Part shown: positions 34,684-42,839 of the stretch, in pieces
Layout: each line of letters begins with the position of its first letter
How positions within the stretch are numbered: position 1 is the first letter of the stretch
Source of the DNA: Vibrio ouci
GTDB taxonomy: Bacteria > Pseudomonadota > Gammaproteobacteria > Enterobacterales > Vibrionaceae
DNA: 64,000 nucleotides
Assembly (NCBI RefSeq): GCF_004551525.1
Contig: NZ_SATR01000007.1
Location: 62,001-126,000, forward strand
Direction of reading: 5' to 3'
Notes under the pieces: generated by a model
Databases searched by the model: none
The model's input: the letters and a program-made list of their open reading frames with translations, nothing else
What the model was told of the DNA's origin: nothing
Translations under genes and position numbers: made by a program

Positions 34684-35220
34684 TTATTTGTCTTTACCGC
34701 CTTTATTACTCCCGCCGCTGTTGCCTCCACCACGATTACCGCTGTTGCCCTTATTGCCACCATTCCCTTTATTGCTGTTACCTTGACTGCTACTAGAGCT
34801 ACTGCTTTCGTTGCGACTTGCTGCTTTCGCTTCTCTAGCCTCTTGCTTACTGGTTTTCAGCTCTCCAGTACCGTTGCCAGGATTTGAGTATTTCGCATGC
34901 GCCGCAAGCTCTTCTTCGCTGACAAAACCATCTTTATCTTTGTCAAAAGAAGCAAACGCGCTTAAGCCAGTTTCGTTTTCAGTCTCGGCTTCATCCTCAT
35001 CGCTGCCTTCTTCTTCCTCTTCAACAAACTCACCCTCAGCACCAAGCCGAAACGCGTTGAACTCGTCAGCGGATACTAGCCCATCGCCATCGGTATCCAT
35101 TTCTTCAATACTCGGCGGGGTTTTGGTTCGGTTATTGTCTTCATCAACTTCTTCTTCCGCGTAGCTATGCACTGTAACCATTGCTAGGCCTGCAACTAGA
35201 AGTGTCATTAATTTGTTCAT
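34684..35220 (-). CDS. Secreted EF-hand protein with acidic linker and Gly/Ser/Asn-rich tail
   Basis: 178 residues. Signal peptide at 1-21 (ending HSYA). EF-hand 1 is the loop DTDGDGLVSADE (about 42-53), followed by a run of glutamates (about 67-80). EF-hand 2 is DKDKDGFVSEEE (about 92-103). From about 130 the tail is Ser-, Asn- and Gly-rich with lysines (SNKGNGGNKGNSGN). The calcium ligands are intact in both loops. An extracellular or surface calcium-dependent role is likely; I know no close named homologue. Confidence 0.85.
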   Translation of the reverse strand: MNKLMTLLVAGLAMVTVHSYAEEEVDEDNNRTKTPPSIEEMDTDGDGLVSADEFNAFRLGAEGEFVEEEEEGSDEDEAETENETGLSAFASFDKDKDGFVSEEELAAHAKYSNPGNGTGELKTSKQEAREAKAASRNESSSSSSSQGNSNKGNGGNKGNSGNRGGGNSGGSNKGGKDK

Positions 35221-35340
35221 TGCAGCTCCTCCTTGTTCTTATAACAAGTGTAGCCCACTAACTTTCGGCCGATTAGTAACGACAAACTCCTACCATTCCA
35301 AGCTCGATAAGGTTATAAATAGCGAGTTCCTCCTAACCCC

Positions 35341-36264
35341 GTGACTTGTATGGATTACCTTGCCCTTTCACGCATCAGTTTGAAGCATTTGACTGCATTC
35401 CACGTCCTGCTAAGTACTCATAGTGTGACGACCACAGCCAGTATTTTATGTGTTACTCCTTCGAGTATTAGTAAGACACTTGGGCAGTTACGCGAACAGA
35501 TGAATGATGAGCTTTTCTATCGAGATGGCGCGCAATTAGTCCCTACCGCTTTTGCTCTTAGCATTGGTGCTGAAGTACATAAGATTCTCTCGAGCATGAA
35601 TGGTATTCTTCACCAAGGTGAGTTCCAACCGAGTGATTTCACTGGCGAGATTTCTCTTTCAATGCGAGAAAGTACTTTTGAGCTGTTTTCACACAAAATT
35701 GCCGATATATCTCAGCAACTTAGTACCTCACGTGGGATTAAGGTTTACGCCAAAGAGCAAGCAAGCTTTGACGCACTAATAAGAGGTCAGGTCGACTTTA
35801 TGATACTGCCTCACGATATCAGTCAGCCTCCGACTCGTAGTCGAGACTTGATGTGGAAGCAGATTGTATCTGACGAAATGGTCTGCTTAATGGCTAAAGA
35901 TCACCCACTGGCTGAGAAGCAACTATCCATTGATAATTACCTTGCCTATCCGCATATTGGCATTTTGGATAAAGATCTTGCCGAGCCTTACTTCGAGCAG
36001 AACCTGACGCAACAACATGGTTCGCGTAACGTTGTTATTTCAGTCGCTGACTTTGGCGCCGCTGCGGTGATGTGTCATCAAAGTGATTACCTGCTGACTT
36101 GCTCTAAAAAATGGGCAGAGCAATCCAGACAAGCAAAGGGGTTGGTGAGTAAACCACTGCCTTTTGAATATGGCAAAGTCGGCTATAGCTTAGTGTGGAA
36201 TCAAGCCAGCTTGAACGATCCTGCGCTGCAGTGGCTACATAGTCAGTTAATCAGTAGTGTTTAG
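35341..36264 (+). CDS. LysR-family transcriptional regulator
   Basis: 307 residues. HTH at about 18-65 (LTAFHVLLSTHSVTTTASIL, then TPSSISKTLGQLRE), and a substrate-binding domain from about 95. The opening and the LFYRDGAQLVPT join are those of the LeuO/NodD-like side of the family. The start is GTG at 35341 or ATG at 35350. Encoded just before the biosynthetic cluster but on the opposite strand and about 9 kb from its promoter, so control of the cluster is only a possibility. Confidence 0.87.
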   Translation: MTCMDYLALSRISLKHLTAFHVLLSTHSVTTTASILCVTPSSISKTLGQLREQMNDELFYRDGAQLVPTAFALSIGAEVHKILSSMNGILHQGEFQPSDFTGEISLSMRESTFELFSHKIADISQQLSTSRGIKVYAKEQASFDALIRGQVDFMILPHDISQPPTRSRDLMWKQIVSDEMVCLMAKDHPLAEKQLSIDNYLAYPHIGILDKDLAEPYFEQNLTQQHGSRNVVISVADFGAAAVMCHQSDYLLTCSKKWAEQSRQAKGLVSKPLPFEYGKVGYSLVWNQASLNDPALQWLHSQLISSV

Positions 36265-36347
36265 GTGTAGACTATCAGCAGCTTGGTGATTATGTGCAAA
36301 TGGGTATACTAAATAGTGGTGAAACGCTAGCTATAGCCGACACAAAC

Positions 36348-36373
36348 TGACAAAAAACCGAGGTTATTTGTCA
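36348..36373 (+). terminator. Probable terminator of the LysR gene
   Basis: TGACAAAAAACC and GGTTATTTGTCA pair with one mismatch, followed by ATTTTCT. Confidence 0.55.
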
Positions 36374-36442
36374 ATTTTCTCCATTTTATGCCACTAATTT
36401 GCTAATGGATTTAGATGAACAGCCTGCATGGAAATGGTCCGA

Positions 36443-36480
36443 AGAAAAATCGAATAAGCCATTGTTTATTCGATTTTTCT
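36443..36480. terminator. Perfect 15-bp AT-rich hairpin, bidirectional terminator candidate
   Basis: AGAAAAATCGAATAA (36443-36457) pairs perfectly with TTATTCGATTTTTCT (36466-36480), loop of eight. Could end the cluster transcript on the minus strand 180 bases after the flavoprotein gene. Confidence 0.5.
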
Positions 36481-36660
36481 AATTACATAGCACCTTTGAA
36501 CGTCGGTAATCGCAGCCGGAAGCGGGGCCAGCAGAGCAGCACCATCAACAAAATATCCAACGAAAAGGTCGTATCTTTGCAACTTGAGTTAAGCACTTAT
36601 TCCAAGAGGAACACCACCACACCTTATACGGGATCTAACTCTCGGCCCACAGTGTCTTTC

Positions 36661-37272
36661 TTACAAATCTGATATATAGCGTTCTTGAACACCAGCATCT
36701 ATTTCTTCAATAAATTCTCTATCTTTATCCATATTTTCCGCGATCTCGCGTCCAAAAGAAATCTTGACTGGAGTCTGGTAGCTTGCTTTATCCCAAGCTT
36801 TGCTGCGAAGAAACGCTTTTCCACAGTGAAAATAAGCATTGGTCACAGAAATTTCTAGTACCAAAATAGCACGGTGGGTGTGCCCTGAAACCGTGTCACA
36901 TATATCCCCTTCCAATAGTTTGCAAATACCGTGAACGCGCAGGCTTTCGACTGTTCCTGGGCGAAGAAAAATCAACCCGACTTTATCGTTGGATGTCACA
37001 ATATTCTCTAGCGAGAATGCCAGCTTATTCCCTCTTAATTCCGGTAACAGCAGCGTTTGCTTATCTTGCACTTTAACAAAACCAGGCTTGCCGCCCTTAG
37101 GTGAGATCGTTGGGAAACCAAATTCATCAACGGTGGATAGCATAACTAAGGGAGAGGTTTCGATAAATGCCTGCATTCGGTCATTCAAAGCCTCATATAT
37201 TTTCTTTTTTGCCAAAGGATTAGGTTTACCGATGCTGTATCTCATCTCTTCGACGGAACGGATATTTCTCAT
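36661..37272 (-). CDS. PPOX-class FMN flavoprotein (MSMEG_1061-like)
   Basis: 203 residues from the ATG at 37272 (GAGGA five bases upstream; ATGs at 37284 and 37293 are alternatives). One split-barrel FMN domain of the pyridoxamine-phosphate-oxidase type. Recognisable parts: FIETSPLVMLSTVDEFGFPTISPKGG, LLPELRGNKLAFSLENI, and RVHGICKLL. These proteins bind FMN or F420 and carry out redox steps, including on nitro and nitroso groups. It lies about 120 bases downstream of the MATE gene on the same strand and may belong to the cluster. That link is inference. Confidence 0.75.
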   Translation of the reverse strand: MRNIRSVEEMRYSIGKPNPLAKKKIYEALNDRMQAFIETSPLVMLSTVDEFGFPTISPKGGKPGFVKVQDKQTLLLPELRGNKLAFSLENIVTSNDKVGLIFLRPGTVESLRVHGICKLLEGDICDTVSGHTHRAILVLEISVTNAYFHCGKAFLRSKAWDKASYQTPVKISFGREIAENMDKDREFIEEIDAGVQERYISDL

Positions 37273-37393
37273 TGTCTTCCTCATGGTGGTCATCCCTAAT
37301 AAAAAGGGGGGAGAAGGATAAATATGTTCTATGCTCGCCGTAAACGAAAAATTAGAGGAATGTCCATAAAACACCCCTCATTCGTGGTGACCA

Positions 37394-38749
37394 CTAGGTA
37401 TCAGACACGAGGTTTTTTAACCATTTTCGTTGCTTAATTCTTAGTGTAGCGGGAATTATCTTAAACAACTCTTCTACTTGCACTAGCAGGTAAACAACGA
37501 TAAGAGGCAGTTCAAAATAAAGAGCACCTATCGCTACAACGGGCACCGCTATGACCCACTGTGCAACAGTATCCAAATAGAGGCAGTACTGAGTATCCCC
37601 TCCACTTCTTAAGATCCCCCCAACTTGCGTACTCGTAACAGCACGAAGTACCACAGATAAAGCAGCAAGAGGAAGGATCTCCTGAATAATGTTGATGACA
37701 GGATCACTTAAGTTTATAAAGACAGTGTCCATATACATCGTTGAAATCATCAAAAGAACCCCGACTGAGACACCAAACAACACAGCAAGGACAAGAGATT
37801 CACGACTTACTTGTATTGCCTCTTCAAACTCGTCTGCACCCAATTTATTTCCTATCAGCACTGCAGTACCTTGTCCAATACCAGCAACAGCAGCTAAAGC
37901 GACCCATTCAATCGGCGTGATTACCGACATGGCAGCAAGAACGTGCTCCCCCATATGGCCGAACACGGCGTGGAAGCTAAAGTTTCCCGCAGACCAAACA
38001 AACGAGCCTGCAATGACTGGCCAGGTCACTACCCACAAAGCAATAAGCGATTTTTTGTCTGACAACGACCTTAGATTAGTGCGCTTAATACGGATCCGTG
38101 GCTCACTCATTGCGATGATCAGGAGCAGGAAGAGAATTCTTGTCGTTCTCGCCAACAGAGAGGCAATTCCCGCGCCCAATAACCCCAGTTCAGGTGCACC
38201 AAAGGCACCAAAAATAAGAACGTAGTTGAGGAACACATTGAGTGCAAACTCAACCATGTAGGTATACATGGGTATAAGAGGACGACCTAAACATCGGAGT
38301 GCTGCATCCAGTATTAGGCCAACACCTGTAACCATAACAACGCAGCCCAACGCTACTAGGTAATCGATGGAATGCTCGGTCGCTGCCCCTTTTGAAGCAA
38401 CAACCTGCGAAAGAACATTGGGAAATACGATGAAGCACATGCCCACAACGAGTGTCGAAAACAGAATGGCTCCGCCCCCCTGAGCAAGACTGTTCCTAAA
38501 TTTGTCTATATCACCTGCCCCAGAAAATTGAGCCCAGAAAATACTTACGCCAGTACTGATACTCAATAAAAACAATGAAGCAAACCAGAACCACCTTGCT
38601 CCTATCCCTGATGCTGCAATAGCCACGTCACCCAAAGAACTGATCATCAATGAGTCAATAAAACCTAACGAGGTGACTAAGACTCCTTGTAGAGAAAAGG
38701 GCAAGGCGAAATAAAGAATCGATTTAAAATTATGTTGCTTGGCGCGCAT
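37394..38749 (-). CDS. MATE-family efflux transporter
   Basis: 451 residues from the ATG at 38749, which overlaps the upstream stop as TAATG; the frame extends two codons to a TTG. Twelve predicted helices in two bundles with MATE features (LPFSLQGVLVTSLGFIDSLM, GIGQGTAVLIGNKLGA, GGILRSGGDTQ). MATE pumps export cationic or amphiphilic small molecules using ion gradients. As the last tightly coupled gene of the biosynthetic operon it is the likely product exporter or self-protection pump. Confidence 0.9.
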   Translation of the reverse strand: MRAKQHNFKSILYFALPFSLQGVLVTSLGFIDSLMISSLGDVAIAASGIGARWFWFASLFLLSISTGVSIFWAQFSGAGDIDKFRNSLAQGGGAILFSTLVVGMCFIVFPNVLSQVVASKGAATEHSIDYLVALGCVVMVTGVGLILDAALRCLGRPLIPMYTYMVEFALNVFLNYVLIFGAFGAPELGLLGAGIASLLARTTRILFLLLIIAMSEPRIRIKRTNLRSLSDKKSLIALWVVTWPVIAGSFVWSAGNFSFHAVFGHMGEHVLAAMSVITPIEWVALAAVAGIGQGTAVLIGNKLGADEFEEAIQVSRESLVLAVLFGVSVGVLLMISTMYMDTVFINLSDPVINIIQEILPLAALSVVLRAVTSTQVGGILRSGGDTQYCLYLDTVAQWVIAVPVVAIGALYFELPLIVVYLLVQVEELFKIIPATLRIKQRKWLKNLVSDT

Positions 38750-39837
38750 TAACAAGCCTCCTGGCGAGCACGTTCAAAACATAAAGACAATGAACGCCAA
38801 AGCTCTAATGCCTCCGTTTCCTTAACCAAAATGCTGTTTAATATTTCAAGTATTGGTTGATTAAATTTATTGGAATTGGTTTGTAAACCCATTTCCGAGT
38901 AGAAATCTATGGCCAACCATTTATCATGCAAATCCTGCAAAACGGTGGTCAGACTTTCAAAAGAGAAGCTCTCCCCAAATTGAGGGTTCTCCGTCACGTA
39001 AGATTCAATAAATCGAATAGCAGAAATTCTTTCGTGTGAAAAAACCCAACTGCCAGGAATAAAGATTGGCTTCTCGGGTTTGCTCTCGAGATATAGTCCA
39101 AGATCAGCGATGAATTTCTTCAGGCAAGTAAGCCCGTAAGAAGAACAGGTATCTGACAGGTTGCTAATGTTAAACTCAACCATTTCCAGAAAGTCTAATT
39201 CACTGTAAGGCTTTGGCTGATGTGTTTGTTCCAGATGAAAAACCGAACAAGCGCCATGTTCCTTGAGCAAATAATGAAAACAATCAAATAAATCGCCTTT
39301 GGAGATACTAAATTTTGGCTTTTTAGCTTGTTCTATTGCGTCAAACGACTGATGCTCTGCGTTATAGCCAACAATGCAGATTGAATGTAGGCCAAAGACT
39401 TTTTTGTAATGTCTTCTTGTTGGAACATACCCAAGGCTATAGGTAGAAAGAACGGGCTCTCCTTTTTTCAATGAACGCAGCAGGTATTCAACGTAAGCGT
39501 CAAAGCTTTGAAAATCAGTTTTGTGTATCTGAACACCATAGCGACGTTGAATGTTTTCTGCGATTGGGCTCGTATCAATGCCATCCTTGTACAAAAGCAG
39601 ACCTCGCATTTTCCTATCCAGCGTTATGTTGAGCTGAACATCGTCTGCGTGAGAAATCTGACTGCCTTGCATGGTGTACTCAAATGAATGCCAACAATAG
39701 GCCTGATGAAAATCTTTGATTGAGAATTGCTTGTTGGCCATCAGTTCGACAAGTGAATATCTGCAATCGGGGAAATACTCAAAAGGCATACCAATATCGA
39801 TAGGGTTAACGGTATTAAAGCGCTCAAGCAAATTCAT
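38749..39837 (-). CDS. BtrH/C39-like papain-fold protein, putative acyltransferase
   Basis: 362 residues, soluble. The first 200 residues look like the BtrH N-terminal or peptidase C39-like fold. A Cys-Trp-His at 48-50 sits early; GEPVLSTYSLGYVP (about 126-139) leads to FGLHSICIVGYN (His151) and then FDAIEQA (Asp166), giving a Cys/His/Asp set. In butirosin synthesis BtrH moves an acyl group from a carrier protein to an amine acceptor. That precedent and the carrier-protein neighbour suggest the same kind of step here. Similarity is faint, so the call is tentative. ATGA overlap with the adenylation gene. Confidence 0.5.
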   Translation of the reverse strand: MNLLERFNTVNPIDIGMPFEYFPDCRYSLVELMANKQFSIKDFHQAYCWHSFEYTMQGSQISHADDVQLNITLDRKMRGLLLYKDGIDTSPIAENIQRRYGVQIHKTDFQSFDAYVEYLLRSLKKGEPVLSTYSLGYVPTRRHYKKVFGLHSICIVGYNAEHQSFDAIEQAKKPKFSISKGDLFDCFHYLLKEHGACSVFHLEQTHQPKPYSELDFLEMVEFNISNLSDTCSSYGLTCLKKFIADLGLYLESKPEKPIFIPGSWVFSHERISAIRFIESYVTENPQFGESFSFESLTTVLQDLHDKWLAIDFYSEMGLQTNSNKFNQPILEILNSILVKETEALELWRSLSLCFERARQEAC

Positions 39838-41339
39838 GTTTGTTCTCCAATTATGTTAGTGATGGTGGAATAATCAGTCTTTCCGTTTTGGTTCAAGGGC
39901 AACTTAGGAATACAAAATACGGCCTTGGGGAGCATGTAATCGGGGAGGTGTTTCTGGCAGGCTTTAATCAGCTTTTGCTCGTCAATCTCTTCTGTTATTA
40001 CGGCAGCGAGGCAATCTCCTCCATTGGTGCTTTGTTTGATGACGGCAACATCGGTAATTCCCATCGCTTTGCGGATATTCTCCTCCACATCGGCAACTTC
40101 AACACGAAATCCTTGGATTTTTATCTGGTTGTCTAATCTCCCCTTGTAGAGCAGAGTGCCTGAATCCGGCGTTCTCTCAACGAGATCCCCACTCCGATAC
40201 CAGGCTGTACAATCAAGTGCAGGAAAGACATCTTGAACAAAGGAAAGTTGGTTTTTATAGGGGTTATTCAGATAACCTTGGGTTAGCTGGTCCCCGCCTA
40301 ATAATAACTCGCCGACATCGCCGTTATTCATTTCGCTATCTACAATAGCAACTTCCAGTCCCGCAAACGGGGTGCCAATGGGGAGAATTGACCAGGTTGC
40401 ATTCCGATCTTTCTCGGTGTATTGATAATACGTAAAAGCAATAGTGGCTTCTGTCGGGCCATAAAGGTTATTAACGATATCTGCATTCTTGGTTGCGGAG
40501 AGCCAACTGTCTGCAATGGATTTTGGCATTGCTTCACCACAAAAAAGCGAGTAACGAATGCTAGCTAGATGTTCAGGTAATAACCGCTTGTGCTTTCTCA
40601 TTTGCACCGCTAGTGATGGTACCGAGAACCAGACAGTGATAGCGTTTCGTTTAACGTACAAGTCAGGAAGCAACAAGTCTGCTTTGGTGGCCGGATACAA
40701 ACACGCGCCGTTTGACCAGCAGACAAACATGTCATGAACCGATAAATCAAAGGTCAAATCAAACAGGTGTGAGAATCTGTCTTCTTCATTGAAAGCAAAC
40801 ACCGTATTAATTCTGGACACGTAATTAACAACATTGCCGTGGGTAATTGGGATCCCCTTAGGGTCTCCTGTCGTGCCTGAGGTATAGAGAACGTAAGCTT
40901 CACTGTCGTTATTGAGCTGAGTTTTCCTTCGCAACGCTGTCGTAGGGACGTCGCTCTCTATATTGATGACCAACTGCGATGATAATATGGCGTCATCCAG
41001 CAGCTCTAACGTCGTATTGTCGACAATGAGGGTATCTATATCACCATCTGCGAGTATTTTCTTTATCCTATCGACAGGGTAACCTAGTGAGAGCGGGACA
41101 TAACTTTTGTTGCATTTTAACGTCCCAATGATGGCAGGATATATTCCAATGGCCTTTGGCAAAAACAGAGCAACCCTTTTAGAAGAACCGTCAGACTTTT
41201 CAATGGCGGTAGCAACGAAATCTGAACGTAAATCCAACTCAGAATATGTGAGCCTGTTGCCGTCAATCGCGATCGCATGTTTATCAGGAAATCGAGACAC
41301 ACTCTCGCTAAAAAGGGAGAGAAGATTATTCTTTTTCAT
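39834..41339 (-). CDS. Stand-alone NRPS-type adenylation enzyme
   Basis: 501 residues, a complete A domain without attached carrier or condensation domain. Core motifs in order: LYTSGTTGDPKG (about 151-162), FDLTFDLSVHDMF, NNLYGPTEATIAF, YRSGDL, GRLDNQIKIQGFRVE, and the catalytic lysine in NQNGKTDY. The conserved Asp of FDLSVHDMF implies an alpha-amino acid substrate. A by-eye specificity code is D-L-H-F-L-C-L-I-A-K, which I cannot assign. It should load the carrier protein at 44057. Start has AAGGA seven bases upstream and follows the previous stop directly. Confidence 0.9.
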   Translation of the reverse strand: MKKNNLLSLFSESVSRFPDKHAIAIDGNRLTYSELDLRSDFVATAIEKSDGSSKRVALFLPKAIGIYPAIIGTLKCNKSYVPLSLGYPVDRIKKILADGDIDTLIVDNTTLELLDDAILSSQLVINIESDVPTTALRRKTQLNNDSEAYVLYTSGTTGDPKGIPITHGNVVNYVSRINTVFAFNEEDRFSHLFDLTFDLSVHDMFVCWSNGACLYPATKADLLLPDLYVKRNAITVWFSVPSLAVQMRKHKRLLPEHLASIRYSLFCGEAMPKSIADSWLSATKNADIVNNLYGPTEATIAFTYYQYTEKDRNATWSILPIGTPFAGLEVAIVDSEMNNGDVGELLLGGDQLTQGYLNNPYKNQLSFVQDVFPALDCTAWYRSGDLVERTPDSGTLLYKGRLDNQIKIQGFRVEVADVEENIRKAMGITDVAVIKQSTNGGDCLAAVITEEIDEQKLIKACQKHLPDYMLPKAVFCIPKLPLNQNGKTDYSTITNIIGEQT

Positions 41340-42839
41340 CTATTTATCCTTAAAGAAGTTGAGTGCAGTACGCCATATATGTAAAGAATCAAAGCAAGAA
41401 TGATGTGTCTCGCCCTTCAGGTTAATATTCATCACGTTTTCAAAGTACTTTGCATATTGGTCAATCATCGCCGGAGTAGTGATGGAATCATCACTACCTG
41501 AAATAATCATAACTTTATCTTTGCTGTTGCATGAGACCTCATTGCGCTCAGAATGATTTAAAGCACGCAGATACTGACCGAGTGTTTTCGGAATACGAAA
41601 CGAGTCAGACGAAATTGATTGCAAAAATACACTCTCTTTTTCAATCACGCTTTTGAAGTGATTCTTTTTTGCCAACCTAACCAATACCGAGCTTTTGTGC
41701 AGGTTCCTGTGGTCGTCGAGATCCAAGGCCATGGACATTGAAATAAGCGTGGTTATGAAGCCGGACTCAGTCTCTTTGTTGGGGATGCTGAGGTATGGGC
41801 TCAAATAGACAGATTCGAAGGGACTGGAACTTATTGTTGACGCTCTTTCAATGAGTTCACAGCCCGTACTCCAGCCTAGTATATGAATTCGTTTTTCAGT
41901 TGAGTAGCGTTCCAGTATCGTGTTAATGTGCCGAGCGGCAGCATCGAAATATGTGTCGTTAGGTTTGACGTTTTCGATCAAGGCTAGTGGAGTCTCAATA
42001 AGCAGTACCCTAAAGTCCTTCGCCAGATAGTCGGCGATGCGTGTGAAAAACAGTGTCGGCATACCAACAGCATTGACGAGAAACACAGTTTTATCACCGC
42101 CAGGAAATTCGTAAACATTGTAATACGTACCGTCGCTGAACCCCACCTCATGCCGCGTCGAGCATTCAAGCATAGCCACACATGCCAAATCGCCACTTTG
42201 ATTGATTGCGATAGCTTCACTAGAGAAAATATCGGGTATAAGTAGCCGTGTTGTTCGACTTACTTTTTGAGTCACGAGATGCTGAACGATCCACGTGAAT
42301 AATACATCCAAAGGGATCCCATCACTGGTCCCTTTATCGAGAACGTATTCATTAATAAATGGGTTGTAGTAAATAGGTGTCGATGGCAATACGTTACCAA
42401 TTACGATAGCTACCTGCGTGTCCAGCCTCTCACGTTTCGAAGGCATCGTTCCTTCGGTAATGACGTAGTAGCGCGCTCCTAATTGATCGGCGTATTTGTC
42501 TTCCTCATGCTGTCCAATAATGATCACTACATCGTCGTCATTCTCCTGCGCAAAATCGCTTGTTATGGTAATTTCTGCTTGCTGAAAAAGATGATTCAGA
42601 GGTCTAGATTTTAATACAGAGTTGTATTCCGACACAGAATGGAGGTAATCCTTCGTAATACTGTCACTAATTAAATTGACATGAGCACCCGACATACAAA
42701 GCCAAAATGCCAACTCGGCAGACACATTGTCAGATCCCACGACAGTGACGCATTTGTCCTGTATGGTATTTATAAAGTTCGTCTGGCACTCATGTTGCTC
42801 CCCGATATACACACTATCCATGCTAAGCACACCATACAT
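41340..42839 (-). CDS. Rossmann-like domain fused to alpha/beta hydrolase (thioesterase-like)
   Basis: About 499 residues from the ATG at 42839; the longer frame to 42875 and a coupled ATG at 42821 (TAGCATG) are alternatives. N-terminal half: a nucleotide-binding-like fold starting CVTVVGSDNVSAELAFWL (about 30-47), ThiF/E1-like or NAD-binding, with a degenerate glycine motif. C-terminal half: alpha/beta hydrolase with HILGWSTGCEL (nucleophile Ser near 324), the acid in IISGSDDSITT (near 451), and the base in GETHHSCFD (near 480). The hydrolase part could release the product from the carrier. I know no named homologue of the fusion. Confidence 0.65.
   Translation of the reverse strand: MYGVLSMDSVYIGEQHECQTNFINTIQDKCVTVVGSDNVSAELAFWLCMSGAHVNLISDSITKDYLHSVSEYNSVLKSRPLNHLFQQAEITITSDFAQENDDDVVIIIGQHEEDKYADQLGARYYVITEGTMPSKRERLDTQVAIVIGNVLPSTPIYYNPFINEYVLDKGTSDGIPLDVLFTWIVQHLVTQKVSRTTRLLIPDIFSSEAIAINQSGDLACVAMLECSTRHEVGFSDGTYYNVYEFPGGDKTVFLVNAVGMPTLFFTRIADYLAKDFRVLLIETPLALIENVKPNDTYFDAAARHINTILERYSTEKRIHILGWSTGCELIERASTISSSPFESVYLSPYLSIPNKETESGFITTLISMSMALDLDDHRNLHKSSVLVRLAKKNHFKSVIEKESVFLQSISSDSFRIPKTLGQYLRALNHSERNEVSCNSKDKVMIISGSDDSITTPAMIDQYAKYFENVMNINLKGETHHSCFDSLHIWRTALNFFKDK

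Larger units (their letters stand above)
36265..36660. other. Gene-poor spacer between LysR gene and the biosynthetic cluster
   Basis: 396 bases. Holds two hairpins (36348, 36443) and no convincing gene; an 85-codon plus-strand frame at 36415 has no ribosome site and runs through a hairpin. Possibly decayed DNA at an island boundary. Confidence 0.6.

Noticed and set aside
36415..36672. 85-codon plus-strand frame after the LysR gene
   Set aside because: No ribosome site, runs through a 15-bp perfect hairpin and into the antisense of the flavoprotein gene; composition not protein-like.
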